Notes: generated from the letters alone by a model not told the origin. Shown: positions 21,509 to 30,507, numbered from the stretch's first letter. The stretch is 49,940 bases of DNA from Pseudomonadota bacterium (GCA_021792555.1 JAJYUL010000025.1:1-49940); one strand, 5' to 3'. Made by a program: numbers and translations.

Positions 21509-21670
21509 CTACGCGCCGGGGGCAAGAGGCATGCGGATCCGCAAGCGCGCACCGCCAGCGGCACTCTTCTTGCACTCCAGGCGACCTCCACGGGCGCTCA
21601 GGATCGAGTGACTCACCGGCAATCCCAGTCCCGTGCCGCGTGCCTTCGCAGAGTAACGCGGCGCAAACAT
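21509..21670 (-). pseudogene. remnant of a sensor histidine kinase C-terminus
   Basis: On the minus strand the frame reads FAPRYSAK-(A)-RGTGLGLPVSHSIL...GGRLECKK..GGARLRIRMPL then stop. That is the F-box, G2 box and last strand of a histidine-kinase ATPase domain. Nothing upstream in any frame supplies the H, N or G1 boxes; the similarity stops at about 21670, some 40 bp before the stop of the downstream-lying aminotransferase gene. I read it as the 3' stump of a deleted kinase gene. Confidence 0.7.
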
Positions 21671-21711
21671 CCCGCTACGCCGCCCCTCCCCGGAGCCCGG
21701 CCCGTTCCCGC

Positions 21712-23034
21712 TCACTCGATGCGCCGCAGCACCCCACGCAGCCGCTCGATCATCTGCCGCACTTCATCCTCGGTGCTGACGAACGGCGGCGCGACAGCGA
21801 GGGTGTCCCCGGTAAAGCGCAGCAGCAGCCCCGCCTCGATCCCCTGCTCAAACGCTGCGCGCGCCCGTGCGCCGGGCGCACCCTGCCGCGGTGTCAGATC
21901 GATTGCGGCGGCAAGACCGATGTTGCGGATGTCCGCCACGTGCGGCTCATCGCGCAGCGCATGCACCTCCTGCTCGAGAACCGGCGCAAGATCGCGCGCC
22001 CGCCCGATCAGACCCTCGCGCTCCATGACATCGAGGGTGGCGAGCCCGGCGGCGCAGGCCACCGGGTGACCCGAGTAGGTATAGCCGTGAAACAGCTCGA
22101 TCATCTGCTCAGGGCCCTGCATCAGTGCATCGTGAAGGCGCTGCTCGACGATCACCCCGCCCAGGGGAACGCAGCCGTTGGTGACCGCCTTGGCGAATAC
22201 GATCATGTCGGGCGTCACGTTCAGCTGCTGCGCGGCGAAGTTCGCCCCGAGCCGGCCGAACCCGGTGATGACCTCATCGAAGATGAGCACAATGCCGTGC
22301 CGGGTGCAGATCTCGCGCAGCCGCTCGAGGTAGCCGACCGGCGGCACGATCACGCCGGTCGAGCCCTGCATCGGCTCGACGATGACCGCCGCGATGGTCG
22401 AGGCATCGTGCAGCGCCACCAGGCGCTCGAGCACATCGGCCAGATGCGCGCCCCAGGCGGGCTGACCGCGGCTGAAGCGCATCTGCGCCGGATCATGCGT
22501 ATGCGGCAGATGATCGACGAAGGGCGAGGCCAGCGCCCCGAAGGTGCGGCGGTTGACCGCTATGCCACCGGCGGAGATGCCGCCGATGCCCACACCGTGA
22601 TAGGCCCGCTCACGGCCGATGATGCGCACCCGGCGCGCCTCGCCGCGCGCCTGATGATAGGCGAGCGCGATCTTCAGGGCACTGTCGACCGCCTCGGAAC
22701 CGGAGTTGGCGAAGAACACGCGGTTCAGCCCTGGCGGCGCCCAACGCGCGATCCGGCCTGCGAGCTCGAATGCCTTCGGATGCCCGACCTGGAAGGTGGG
22801 CGCGAAATCGAGCTCCGCGAGCTGCGCGCTCACCGCCGAGGCGATCTCGGCGCGCCCGTGCCCGAGCGGCGTGCACCACAGCCCCGAGAGACAGTCGAAC
22901 ACCCGGCGGCCGTCCTGCAGGGTGTAGTAGGCGCCCTCCCCCCTGACGATCAGGTGCGGGTGGTGCTTGAAGTGCCGATTGGCCGTAAAGGGCATCCAAA
23001 AGGCGCTGAGGTCTGGCGTGCCGGTGGTGTTCAT
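21712..23034 (-). CDS. omega-amino acid:pyruvate aminotransferase (class III PLP)
   Basis: 440 residues of the class III aminotransferase fold. Segments include AFWMPFTANRHFK, FDCLSGLWCTPLGHGR, NSGSEAVDSALKIALAYHQ, ERAYHGVGIGG, LIFDEVITGFGRLG and the PLP lysine in IVFAKAVTNG. The opening motif and GLWC are characteristic of beta-alanine:pyruvate transaminases, which move the amino group of beta-alanine or other omega-amino acids to pyruvate. ATG 23034 is chosen by alignment to the family start; no clear Shine-Dalgarno is seen. Confidence 0.92.
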   Translation of the reverse strand: MNTTGTPDLSAFWMPFTANRHFKHHPHLIVRGEGAYYTLQDGRRVFDCLSGLWCTPLGHGRAEIASAVSAQLAELDFAPTFQVGHPKAFELAGRIARWAPPGLNRVFFANSGSEAVDSALKIALAYHQARGEARRVRIIGRERAYHGVGIGGISAGGIAVNRRTFGALASPFVDHLPHTHDPAQMRFSRGQPAWGAHLADVLERLVALHDASTIAAVIVEPMQGSTGVIVPPVGYLERLREICTRHGIVLIFDEVITGFGRLGANFAAQQLNVTPDMIVFAKAVTNGCVPLGGVIVEQRLHDALMQGPEQMIELFHGYTYSGHPVACAAGLATLDVMEREGLIGRARDLAPVLEQEVHALRDEPHVADIRNIGLAAAIDLTPRQGAPGARARAAFEQGIEAGLLLRFTGDTLAVAPPFVSTEDEVRQMIERLRGVLRRIE

Positions 23035-23161
23035 GCGCGCCACTATACCAATGGCGGGCCCGGCCGGCGTCCCGGCCCGCGCAGACCCGCCGCGGCCCGG
23101 CTTGCGCCGCGGCCGCAATGCCCGATAATGGGTCAACGATAATTCGGTGGGGGGAATGGGC

Positions 23162-24742
23162 ATGCGAGGCAAATTTGCGCTCGGCGCCGGCGCGCTGTGT
23201 TGTATGGCTTTCGCTCCGGCATTCGCGGTGAATCTGCGCTGCGCCTCGGTGGGAACGCTCTCGGCCGATCTGGCCGCTCACCGCATTACCTCGCAGTGGC
23301 TGGTGCGCGCCTACGAGGCGCGCATCGCGCGGATCAACCCCAAGATCCACGCCGTCATCGCGCTCAACCCCCGCGCCATGGCCGAGGCGCGCGCCTCCGA
23401 TGCGCGCCGCGCGGCCGGCCACCCGCTCGGCCCGCTCGACGGGCTGCCGATTCTGGTCAAGGACAACATCGACATCGCCGGATTGCCGACCACCGCCGGC
23501 TCGCTCGCGCTCGCCAAGAACGTGCGCGCGGTCAGCGCCACGGTGATCCGCAATCTGCGCCGCGCCGGTGTCGTCATCCTCGGCCGCGCCAATCTCTCCG
23601 AATGGGCCAACATCCGCTCCGAGCACTCCACGAGCGGGTGGAGCGCGGTCGGCGGGCTGACCCGCAACCCCTACATGCTCGACCGCACCGCCTGCGGCTC
23701 GAGTTCCGGATCGGCCGCCGGCGTGGCCGCTGGCCTCGCAGCCGCGGCCATCGGCACCGAGACGGACGGCTCGATCACCTGCCCGTCCGCGATGAACGGG
23801 GTGGTGGGCCTGAAGCCGACCGTGGGGCTCGTCTCGCGCACGGGCATCGTGCCGATCAGCCGCACCCAGGACACCGCCGGGCCGATCGCGCGCACCGTGC
23901 GCGGAGCGGCGATGCTGCTCACCGCGATGGCGGGCAGCGACCCGGCCGACCCGGCGACGGTCCATGCCAACGCGCACCGCACCAACTATGCCGCCGCGCT
24001 CAATCCCGATGCGCTGAAGGGCGTGCGGCTCGGCATCGCCGAGTTTCTGCTGAAGAACTACACGCCGAAGACGCTCGCGGTGTTCGATCACGCGCTGAAG
24101 CTGCTGAAGGCCGAGGGCGCGGTACTCGTCAAGGTGGACGACTACCACATGGCTCCGCTCGAGAAGAACGAGAACCTGGTGCTGCTCACGGAGCTGAAGG
24201 TCGACATGAAGGCCTACCTCGCCGGCTCGCCGCCTGCGGTCAAGAGCCGCACTCTTGCCGACCTGATCGCCTTCGACAACACGCACCCGCGCGAGATGCG
24301 CTGGTTCGGCCAGAGTCTGTTCCTTCAAGCCGAGCGCACCAAGGGCCTGAGCGATCCGGCCTACATCCGTGCGCACGAGACGAATCTGCGCCTCGCCGGG
24401 CCCGACGGCATCGACCGGCTGCTGCAGGAGCATCGCGTCGTGGCGCTGATCGCCCCCACCCAGAACCCCGCCTCGGTGATCGATCTGATCAACGGTGATG
24501 CCGGCATCGGCGGGGGCGACAGCACGCTGCCCGCGGTCGCCGGCTACCCCTACATCACCGTACCCATGGGCCAGGTGCAGGGGCTTCCCGTGGGCCTCTC
24601 GTTCATCGGGCCGAAGTGGTCCGAGGCGCGGCTGCTCGGCCTGGGCTATGCATTCGAGCGCGTGGCGCGCGCCTTCCAGCCGCCGACATACGCACGCGAC
24701 GTGCAGCACTGGCATCCGAGCAAAGCGGTCTGCCGGTACTGA
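23162..24742 (+). CDS. exported amidase, amidase-signature family
   Basis: 526 residues. A signal peptide ([22 protein letters not shown]) precedes a complete amidase-signature domain. The catalytic triad is visible as Lys in LVKDNIDI, the cis-Ser/Ser pair in [15 protein letters not shown] and the nearby TDGSI. Family members hydrolyse amides of various substrates; a periplasmic location suggests amide or peptide scavenging. ATG 23162 follows a GGGGGG run at good distance; in-frame ATG 23156 and GTG 23147 are alternatives. The gene is divergent from the aminotransferase. Confidence 0.9.
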   Translation: MRGKFALGAGALCCMAFAPAFAVNLRCASVGTLSADLAAHRITSQWLVRAYEARIARINPKIHAVIALNPRAMAEARASDARRAAGHPLGPLDGLPILVKDNIDIAGLPTTAGSLALAKNVRAVSATVIRNLRRAGVVILGRANLSEWANIRSEHSTSGWSAVGGLTRNPYMLDRTACGSSSGSAAGVAAGLAAAAIGTETDGSITCPSAMNGVVGLKPTVGLVSRTGIVPISRTQDTAGPIARTVRGAAMLLTAMAGSDPADPATVHANAHRTNYAAALNPDALKGVRLGIAEFLLKNYTPKTLAVFDHALKLLKAEGAVLVKVDDYHMAPLEKNENLVLLTELKVDMKAYLAGSPPAVKSRTLADLIAFDNTHPREMRWFGQSLFLQAERTKGLSDPAYIRAHETNLRLAGPDGIDRLLQEHRVVALIAPTQNPASVIDLINGDAGIGGGDSTLPAVAGYPYITVPMGQVQGLPVGLSFIGPKWSEARLLGLGYAFERVARAFQPPTYARDVQHWHPSKAVCRY

Positions 24743-24766
24743 GGCCGCAGCGGGCGACCGCGCAGC

Positions 24767-26533
24767 TTACGTGACGGGCGCGCGGTGCCCGTGGTGGGTG
24801 ATCCAGGCCTGCAGGCGCTGCGCATCCATGGGCATTGCGAGCAGATATCCCTGATACTCGTCGCATCCGGCCGCGGCGAGCAGGTCGCGCTGCTGGACGT
24901 TCTCGACGCCCTCGGCCACGACGCGCGCTCCCAGAGTTCGCGCGATATCGACGATGGCCCGCATGATCGCCGCGTCGCGCGCGTGCGTCGCGATGCCGGC
25001 GATCAGCGATTTGTCGATCTTGATCGCCGCCAGCGGCAGCCGCATGAGCTGACTGAGGTTCGAGTACCCGGTGCCGAAATCGTCGATCGCCACGCGCACG
25101 CCGAGCCGGCCGAGCTCGCTCAGGCAGCGCAGCGCCGCGCCGGCATCGCGCATCAGCGCCGACTCGGTGATCTCCACCTCCAGCCTCTGCGCCGGCACCT
25201 CGTGTCGCTGCAGAGCGCGGCCGATCCGCTCGTGCGTCTGCCGTGAGCACAGCTGGACGGCGGACAGATTGATCGCCGTCGGCACCTCGAGCGCGCACTC
25301 GCGCCGCCAGAGCGCGATCTGCCGGCAGACCGCATCGAGCACCCAATCCCCGAGCGGGATGATCAGGCCGCTCTCCTCGGCCATCGGGATGAATTGCGCA
25401 GGGGGAATATACCGCTGCGCGCCGCAGGGCCAGCGGATCAGCGCCTCGAGTCCGCACAGCCGGCCGGTGCGCAGCGTGAGCTTCGGCTGATAATGCAGCT
25501 CGAAGCCGCCCCGCTCGATCGCCGTGCGCAGCCGCGCCTCGAGGCTGACTCTGCGCAGCGCCGCGTGGCGCATGTGCGGCGCGAAGAACTGACTCGTATG
25601 CAGTCTGCGCGCCCGGGCGTCATGCAGCGCGGCGTCGGCGTTGGCGAGCAGGTCCGCCGCACTGTCCCCGTGCTGCCCGGCCACCGCCAGGCCGATCCGC
25701 GCCGTGACGGAAACCAGATGGCCGCCGAGCCTGCGGCTGCGGCCGATGATCTCGACCAGCCGCGCAGCCTCCTCGCTGAGCTCGAGCGCGCTGAGGCCGG
25801 TCCGCACGACGACGAAATGGTCTGTGCCCAGCCGTGCGACCACCTCGCCGCAAGGCACAGCGCAGATCAGCGCGCGCGCGGCGTTCGCCACGACCGCCGT
25901 GGCGACCTGCGGCCCGAGGGAATCGAGGATGTCCTCGACACCCCCGATCCCGATGGCCATGACTGCGACGGACAGATGAGATGCGCCGGCTGCGGTCAGC
26001 ATCTCCTGCAGCCTCGCGCGCAGCGCATCCCTGTCGAACAGCCCCGTCAGCCCGTCGTGTCCGCCCGCATTCGGCGCAGCGCCGACGTTGCGAATGAGTT
26101 CCGTGGCCTCCTCGACCACGCCCTGAAGCAGCTGATTGCGCTCCCAACGGCCGGCGGCCGGATCCGGCTCTGCCCCGAGCGCCTCCACCAGCGCTGCCGC
26201 GGCCCGCATGTCGGTCGGATCATCGAGATAGCGCCCGCAGTGCGCTGCCACGCAGCTGAACTGCTCGAGATCCCGCGGCGCGAACGCGCCGGCGCGCAGG
26301 CAAGGCTCGAGCCGCTCGGCGAGGCGAAGCACGATGGACGCGAAGCTCGCCAGGCCGCCCTTGCGCGCAACGCGCGCCAGCCGGTGCAGCTTGGCGCGCG
26401 CAGCGGGCGCATCGACGGGCCCACCCTCGTGCCGCCCGCCGTGCTGCACAGGCCCGCAGAGCTCCCCGACGAGCGCGCTGAGCAGCTGACTCGCCTCGGC
26501 GTGCACCGCCGGCCAGCCGGTTTCCGCTGTCAT
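24767..26533 (-). CDS. degenerate GGDEF - EAL protein (cassette A)
   Basis: 588 residues. The N-terminal ~150 residues are helical and Hpt-like without an obvious phospho-His. A GGDEF-like domain (~165-320) is degenerate: RLGTDHF replaces RxGGDEF. The EAL domain (~335-585) keeps the metal and catalytic residues: LEALIRW, INLSAVQL, EITES, IDDFGTGYSNL, IKIDKSL, VVAEGVEN, YQGYLL. It is therefore a plausible cyclic-di-GMP phosphodiesterase with an inactive cyclase-like domain. No transmembrane segment is seen. The start ATG overlaps the upstream stop (ATGA). A paralogue with the same architecture is at 28173-29996. Confidence 0.92.
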   Translation of the reverse strand: MTAETGWPAVHAEASQLLSALVGELCGPVQHGGRHEGGPVDAPAARAKLHRLARVARKGGLASFASIVLRLAERLEPCLRAGAFAPRDLEQFSCVAAHCGRYLDDPTDMRAAAALVEALGAEPDPAAGRWERNQLLQGVVEEATELIRNVGAAPNAGGHDGLTGLFDRDALRARLQEMLTAAGASHLSVAVMAIGIGGVEDILDSLGPQVATAVVANAARALICAVPCGEVVARLGTDHFVVVRTGLSALELSEEAARLVEIIGRSRRLGGHLVSVTARIGLAVAGQHGDSAADLLANADAALHDARARRLHTSQFFAPHMRHAALRRVSLEARLRTAIERGGFELHYQPKLTLRTGRLCGLEALIRWPCGAQRYIPPAQFIPMAEESGLIIPLGDWVLDAVCRQIALWRRECALEVPTAINLSAVQLCSRQTHERIGRALQRHEVPAQRLEVEITESALMRDAGAALRCLSELGRLGVRVAIDDFGTGYSNLSQLMRLPLAAIKIDKSLIAGIATHARDAAIMRAIVDIARTLGARVVAEGVENVQQRDLLAAAGCDEYQGYLLAMPMDAQRLQAWITHHGHRAPVT

Positions 26534-26886
26534 GCGCATCGCTGCCACCCGTGGGCGGCCGTCGAGACGAAGGTCCTCACGCGCACGAGATCGCCGGCCT
26601 CGTCGTACTCCTTGAGCTGAATGACCGGCTTGCCGCGCTCACGCGACAGCGCGAGCGAGAGCAGCGCCTCGAAGAACCACACTCGCGCTCCATCCGTCCA
26701 GGCGCGCCAGGCACCATCGCGCCGCTCGATGCACCGGCTGAGCAGGCGCAGCGGCGCCGGCAGCAGTGAGGCCGACACCACGCGAATGAGGCCGGGGGGA
26801 ATCATCTGCTGCGTTCCGAGCAGCGAGTCGAGCAGATCGCCGACGCGCGCCGGATGTTGAACGGTCCGCAATCGCTGGGTTTCCAT
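26530..26886 (-). CDS. unknown 118-residue protein of the ANTAR/EAL cassette (cassette A)
   Basis: 118 residues, family unknown to me. It aligns end to end with the product of 29993-30349 (METQRLR..VQ.P.RVG.LLDSLL; LLPAPLR.LSR; W..WTDG.R.WFFE; LSRERGKPV..L.EYD..GDL.R...FV; HGWQ.C). Strict conservation of WTDG, LSRERGKP and the C-terminal HGWQxC suggests a folded domain. ATG 26886 follows GGAGG. It is translationally coupled to the EAL gene through ATGA. It is cytoplasmic by appearance and a candidate partner of the ANTAR or EAL protein. Confidence 0.82.
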   Translation of the reverse strand: METQRLRTVQHPARVGDLLDSLLGTQQMIPPGLIRVVSASLLPAPLRLLSRCIERRDGAWRAWTDGARVWFFEALLSLALSRERGKPVIQLKEYDEAGDLVRVRTFVSTAAHGWQRCA

Positions 26887-26906
26887 GATCACGCACGCCT
26901 CCGTCG

Positions 26907-26931
26907 GCGCGTCAAGCATCGCTTGACGCGC
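26907..26931 (-). repeat. perfect 11-bp inverted repeat before the cassette A small gene
   Basis: Arms of 11 bp (core GTCAAGC / GCTTGAC with GCGC ends) flank a 3-nt loop. The repeat lies directly before the Shine-Dalgarno of the gene starting at 26886 on the minus strand. It has no U-run, so it is either a protein-binding operator or an RNA hairpin that controls translation start. It does not appear in the second cassette's leader. Confidence 0.75.
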
Positions 26932-27022
26932 ATGCGCATTGGAACGGGCGAAGAGGGGCCCGGGGGAGAGCCGTGGCGCGGGAATCAGGCGGCCGTCGAC
27001 AGCGCTGAGCGTGTCCTGAGGC

Positions 27023-27047
27023 GGATGCACGAGAATAAGGTGCATCC
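27023..27047 (-). other. strong leader hairpin after the cassette A ANTAR gene
   Basis: Arms GGATGCAC and GTGCATCC (8 bp, perfect) flank a 9-nt AU-rich loop, 14 bp past the ANTAR stop codon on the minus strand. The downstream sequence is not U-rich, so it is not an intrinsic terminator by the usual rule. Together with the 26907-26931 repeat it makes the 174-bp leader unusually structured. Confidence 0.6.
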
Positions 27048-27060
27048 CGAGGTCGTTATG

Positions 27061-27735
27061 TTATCTGTTTTTCGGCACAAAACTGCGAAGCCGGTCACAG
27101 TGCGGCTCGGCTCCGCTGACAGGGTACGCATCGCCGAGCTCATTGATCGCCTCCAGCGCCGCCAGCATGCCCGCGGCGCTGTCGAGCACGCGCATGCGGC
27201 GGGCGCGGGCCGCAGAGCGCAGCCGCTCGAACGCCTCACGGCGGTTCACGTGCAGCCGCTCCATCAGTACCCCGCACGCCGCGCTGATGGTTCGTGAGTG
27301 CTGCAGGGCCTCCTCCAGGCGCACGACGCGCCGCTCGAACCCGCGCAGCGCCGCATGCCGCTCCAGGGCCGCCATGATCGCCGGCACGCAGTGGTGCAGT
27401 TGCGGATAGCGGCTCGCGAGGAACGCCAGCGCACCGTTCTTTGCCGCAGCGCTGGCGCCGATCTCATCCCACACCGCGGCCAGAACGATGTACGGGACTG
27501 CGAACACGCCGCAGAGCGCCACGCCGAGCGAGTAGTTCGGCTCGAGCCCTGCCGGCACGCACAGGATGACGAGGTCCGGCGCCTGTGCGCTGACGGCCGC
27601 CATCAGGTCGGCCGGATCGCGATGCGCCGCCGCCTCGCAGCCGCGCTCGAGGAGCAAGTCCGCGACACGGGATGCGACGGAAGTGTCCTCCGCGAGGATG
27701 AGGATCCTTGTTTGTTTTGCGCTTTGCGTCGTCAC
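27061..27735 (-). CDS. pseudo-receiver/ANTAR RNA-binding regulator (cassette A)
   Basis: 224 residues with GTG start. Residues ~10-125 are a receiver domain whose phospho-Asp is replaced: PDLVILCVPAG has Cys where a receiver has Asp, and the switch Thr and Lys positions are Ala and Ser. Residues ~145-205 are an ANTAR domain (SRTISAACGVLMERLHVNRREAFERLRSAARARRMRVLDSAAGML). ANTAR proteins such as AmiR and NasT bind paired hairpins in leader RNA and prevent termination; AmiR also has a non-phosphorylated receiver controlled by a partner. The paralogue at 30519-31190 has the same Asp-to-Cys change. Confidence 0.9.
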   Translation of the reverse strand: MTTQSAKQTRILILAEDTSVASRVADLLLERGCEAAAHRDPADLMAAVSAQAPDLVILCVPAGLEPNYSLGVALCGVFAVPYIVLAAVWDEIGASAAAKNGALAFLASRYPQLHHCVPAIMAALERHAALRGFERRVVRLEEALQHSRTISAACGVLMERLHVNRREAFERLRSAARARRMRVLDSAAGMLAALEAINELGDAYPVSGAEPHCDRLRSFVPKNR

Positions 27736-28172
27736 CTTCTATGCGCCTTTCCGTTGCCCTACGCATTGCACCCCTGAGCCTCGCGCGCCGTCCGGACAGG
27801 CGCCGAGCGGGACTCGCTCGCAGCGCGCGCAGCACGCCCCATGCGCCCGCTGCGACTCGTCATGGCTGATGACCGCCGTGCGCAGAGTGGCCAATCCGCG
27901 CTGAATCAAGCCTGAATGCCCGGCCTGCGTCGCCAGAGCGAGACGGATCGGAGGACCCCGCTGATTGTGACGCTCACGCCGGTGCGGCACGGCGCCTTTT
28001 GCCATAAGAGCGCTGCGGCAATCGACCGGCGCACGCTGCGGCGAGGGCCGCCGCCGCATCACGGCGGCAGCGCACCCGGCGGAGCGGCCGTCCGGGCGCC
28101 GAGCAGACTCGCCCAGACCCCCGGGGAAACTCACCACGGCTTTGGCCTCACCCCGCGCCCAGGCGATGCGGG
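27736..28172. other. 437-bp non-coding region between the two cassettes
   Basis: I find no convincing gene here. Two potential minus-strand hairpins occur before the ANTAR start: CGAGCG/CGCTCG with a 5-nt loop near 27813, and a GC stem built around GTCCGGAC near 27790. It presumably holds the promoter of cassette A. No long similarity to the region upstream of cassette B is visible. Confidence 0.5.
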
Positions 28173-29996
28173 TCAGGCCGCCCGGCTCTGCCCCCGACGG
28201 CTGCGCACCCACTCGTGCAGGTGTGCCGCGCTCATGGGCTTGGCGATCAGGTAACCCTGGCACTCGTCACAGCCCGCGACACGCAGCGCCTCGAGCTGCT
28301 CGCGAGTCTCCACGCCCTCAGCCACCACGCGCATCCCGAGCGCGTGCCCGATGCCGATGATCGCGCCAAGGACGGTCGCCGCACGCGCATGCGTTGCGAC
28401 TCGCAAGACCACCGACTTGTCGAGCTTGAGCGCGGCGAGCGGCAAACGCCCGAGTTGGGCCAGGTTCGAGTAGCCGGTGCCGAAGTCATCGAGCGCCAGA
28501 GCCACTCCGAGGCGCGCAAGGCTCGCCAGCTGATCGGCGATCTGCCCGGGATCGCCCATGACGGCCGTTTCGGTGATTTCGAGCTCCAGCAGCCGCGCCG
28601 GGACGGCATGCCGCTCGAGCGCCTCGAGGATCCGCTCGACGGTGCGGCGCGCGCCGAGCTGAACCGCCGAGAGATTCACCGCGACGGCGACAGCCGGGCC
28701 GCCCTCCTCCTGCCAGCGCCGCAATTGCCGGCACGCCGCATCGATCACCCACTCCCCGAGCGGCACGATCAGGCCGGTCTGCTCCGCGATCGGAATGAAC
28801 TCTGCCGGCAGGATGAGCCGGTGCTCATCCTGGCGCCAGCGCAGCAGCGCCTCCACGCCGCACAGCTCTCCGCTGCGCACGGCGATCTTCGGTTGATAGT
28901 GCAGCTCGAAGCTCTCGGTCTCGATCGCCCGGCGCAAGTGCGTCTCCATGCTGACCCGCCGCAAGGCGGCCTGGCGCATGTGCATGGCAAAGAACTGCAC
29001 CGGCTGACGCCCGCTCATGCTGGCCTGATGCAGCGCCACCTCCGAGCTGCCGAGCAGTTCCTGCGCTTCACGGCCATCTTCGGGACACACCGCGACGCCG
29101 ACACGCGCACTCACCGCCACCGGCTGGCCTGCAATCTCGTGGCTGCGCTCGATCGCCGCGATTAGCCGCGCGGCCTCCCCGGACAGCCCCGCGGGCGGGC
29201 GGCCCGCAATCACCACGACGAATTGATGATCGCCCGAGCGCGCCACCCAGCCACCCGGCACGACGCGTTCGGCGAGCAGGCCCGCGACATGGCCGAGCAC
29301 GGCATTGCCGACGTCGCGGCCGAAGCTGTCGATGATGTTTTCGATGCCCTGCAACCCGATCGAAAGCACGCCGATCGGCTCATCTGGCGCGCCGTCGAGC
29401 ATGGCAGCGAGACGCTGTTCGAGCGTCTTGCGTTCGGCAGTCTCGCACGGAGCGACGACGCTCGCGTTCTCGGGCCCGGACACATCAGGCTCTGCCTGCT
29501 TCTCGCGCCCGGATGGTCCGGCATCCCGGAACAGATGCCGCTGCGCACTGTGCGGGCGCGTTTGCGTCGTCTCGGTCAGCAGACCGCGCAGCAGCTCGAT
29601 ACGCTCCTCGGTTGCGAGCGCGGGCATCGATCCGCCGCCGAGCATGTCCACCAGGGCCGCGGCATGCCTGAAATCCTCCCGCGCCTCCAGATAGCGCAAG
29701 GAGGTGCGCGCCCAGCGGCGCAGGAAGAGCGCCTGCGCCTCGGTGAACTCTCCGCTGCGCTCCGCCGGCGCGAGCTGCTCGCAGACGCGCAGCACGACCG
29801 AGGAGTAGGTCGCAAGTCCGGCCAGGCGCGCCGCACGGGCTACGCTCTGCAGATCCGAGAGCGTCGCATGCACGTCGATCGACGGTGCCGCAGCGGCGTG
29901 CACGCGCCCCTCGAGCTGTTGCATTTCCGGCATGAGCGTCGCGAGCGACACGGTGGGCCCGGCAGCATGCCCGGGCGTCCCGTAGTGGCCGTTCAT
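28173..29996 (-). CDS. degenerate GGDEF - EAL protein (cassette B)
   Basis: 607 residues, paralogue of the 24767-26533 product over its whole length. An N-terminal helical Hpt-like region (LQSVARAARLAGLATYSSVVLRV) has no phospho-His. The GGDEF-like domain is degenerate (ARSGDHQF). The EAL domain is intact: VEALLRW, VNLSAVQL, EITET, LDDFGTGYSNL, LKLDKSV, VVAEGVET, CQGYLIAKPM. It is a likely cyclic-di-GMP phosphodiesterase. The start ATG overlaps the upstream 118-residue gene by ATGA, exactly as in cassette A. A ~60-residue insert before the GGDEF domain is absent from the other copy. Confidence 0.92.
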   Translation of the reverse strand: MNGHYGTPGHAAGPTVSLATLMPEMQQLEGRVHAAAAPSIDVHATLSDLQSVARAARLAGLATYSSVVLRVCEQLAPAERSGEFTEAQALFLRRWARTSLRYLEAREDFRHAAALVDMLGGGSMPALATEERIELLRGLLTETTQTRPHSAQRHLFRDAGPSGREKQAEPDVSGPENASVVAPCETAERKTLEQRLAAMLDGAPDEPIGVLSIGLQGIENIIDSFGRDVGNAVLGHVAGLLAERVVPGGWVARSGDHQFVVVIAGRPPAGLSGEAARLIAAIERSHEIAGQPVAVSARVGVAVCPEDGREAQELLGSSEVALHQASMSGRQPVQFFAMHMRQAALRRVSMETHLRRAIETESFELHYQPKIAVRSGELCGVEALLRWRQDEHRLILPAEFIPIAEQTGLIVPLGEWVIDAACRQLRRWQEEGGPAVAVAVNLSAVQLGARRTVERILEALERHAVPARLLELEITETAVMGDPGQIADQLASLARLGVALALDDFGTGYSNLAQLGRLPLAALKLDKSVVLRVATHARAATVLGAIIGIGHALGMRVVAEGVETREQLEALRVAGCDECQGYLIAKPMSAAHLHEWVRSRRGQSRAA

Positions 29997-30349
29997 TCGC
30001 ATTTCTGCCACCCGTGATCCGAGGTCAACACGAACATGCGCGCTCGCAGCAGATCGCCCACTCGGTCATATTCGCGCAGGTTCAGCACCGGCTTGCCCCG
30101 CTCCCGGGACAGCTCGAGCGAGAACACGCCCTCGAAGAACCAGATCCGCGGCCCGTCGGTCCAGGAGCGCCACACCGAGTCCTGTCGGTCGATGAGCCTG
30201 CTCAGACGGCGCAGCGGCGCCGGCAGCGCCGCCGCCGAGTTGACTCGCGTCGCATGGCTTGTCACGAGCCGCTCGGAATCAAGCAGGGAATCGAGCAATC
30301 TGCCCACGCGGCCGGGTTGCTGTACCGACCGCAGTCGTTGAGTTTCCAC
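29993..30349 (-). CDS. unknown 118-residue protein of the ANTAR/EAL cassette (cassette B)
   Basis: 118 residues from GTG 30349 (VETQRLRSVQ), the same length as the cassette A copy at 26530-26886, and clearly homologous to it throughout. Conserved blocks are LLDSLL, ALPAPLRRLSR, WRSWTDGPRIWFFE, LSRERGKPV and HGWQKC. The frame extends eight codons upstream to an ATG, but the GTG is preferred because it matches the sister start. Function unknown; no signal peptide or membrane segment. Confidence 0.82.
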   Translation of the reverse strand: METQRLRSVQQPGRVGRLLDSLLDSERLVTSHATRVNSAAALPAPLRRLSRLIDRQDSVWRSWTDGPRIWFFEGVFSLELSRERGKPVLNLREYDRVGDLLRARMFVLTSDHGWQKCE

Positions 30350-30377
30350 GTTCTCGTGTACACCAAAAGCCACCCAC

Positions 30378-30424
30378 GCCCGATCGGGCCCTGGGTCGCA
30401 GTAATGGGCTGGGGTATGGGCCCG
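30378..30424 (-). other. mutually exclusive leader RNA stems (cassette B)
   Basis: CGGGCCC (30385-30391) can pair with GGGCCCG (30418-30424), or the same bases can instead form the local palindrome GCCCGATCGGGC (30378-30389). The two structures cannot coexist, the usual layout of an attenuator or antiterminator. On the minus strand the palindrome lies about 30 nt before the 118-residue gene start and is followed by a CTTTT. The pairing is visible; the function is inference. Confidence 0.4.
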
Positions 30425-30460
30425 TCAGGAGTTGGCCGCGAGATTTCGGCGGCTGAGCGT

Positions 30461-30476
30461 GACGCGACGAGGCGTC
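30461..30476 (-). other. hexaloop hairpin in the cassette B leader
   Basis: On the minus strand GACGC and GCGTC form a 5-bp stem around a six-nucleotide loop CTCGTC, with G at loop position 4. ANTAR proteins are known to bind paired hexaloop hairpins with A at loop position 1 and G at position 4. Only the G matches. A second stem (GCCG.CGA / TCGCGGC, 30435-30453) with a 4-nt loop follows. Confidence 0.4.
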
Positions 30477-30507
30477 TTCGCGGTGCACACGGGTATCTGA
30501 GTATGCG

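Noticed and set aside
22610-24715. 701-codon minus-strand frame opposite the amidase gene
   Set aside because: Its apparent protein merely contains an out-of-frame copy of the aminotransferase region; the amidase on the plus strand carries all catalytic residues.
27739-28263. Minus-strand frame of about 174 codons between the two cassettes
   Set aside because: It overlaps the 3' end of the cassette B EAL gene in another phase and lacks a ribosome binding site or protein-like composition.
30378-30476. Calling the cassette B leader a proven ANTAR binding site
   Set aside because: Only one hairpin has a six-nucleotide loop and its first loop base is C, not A. The evidence supports a candidate only.
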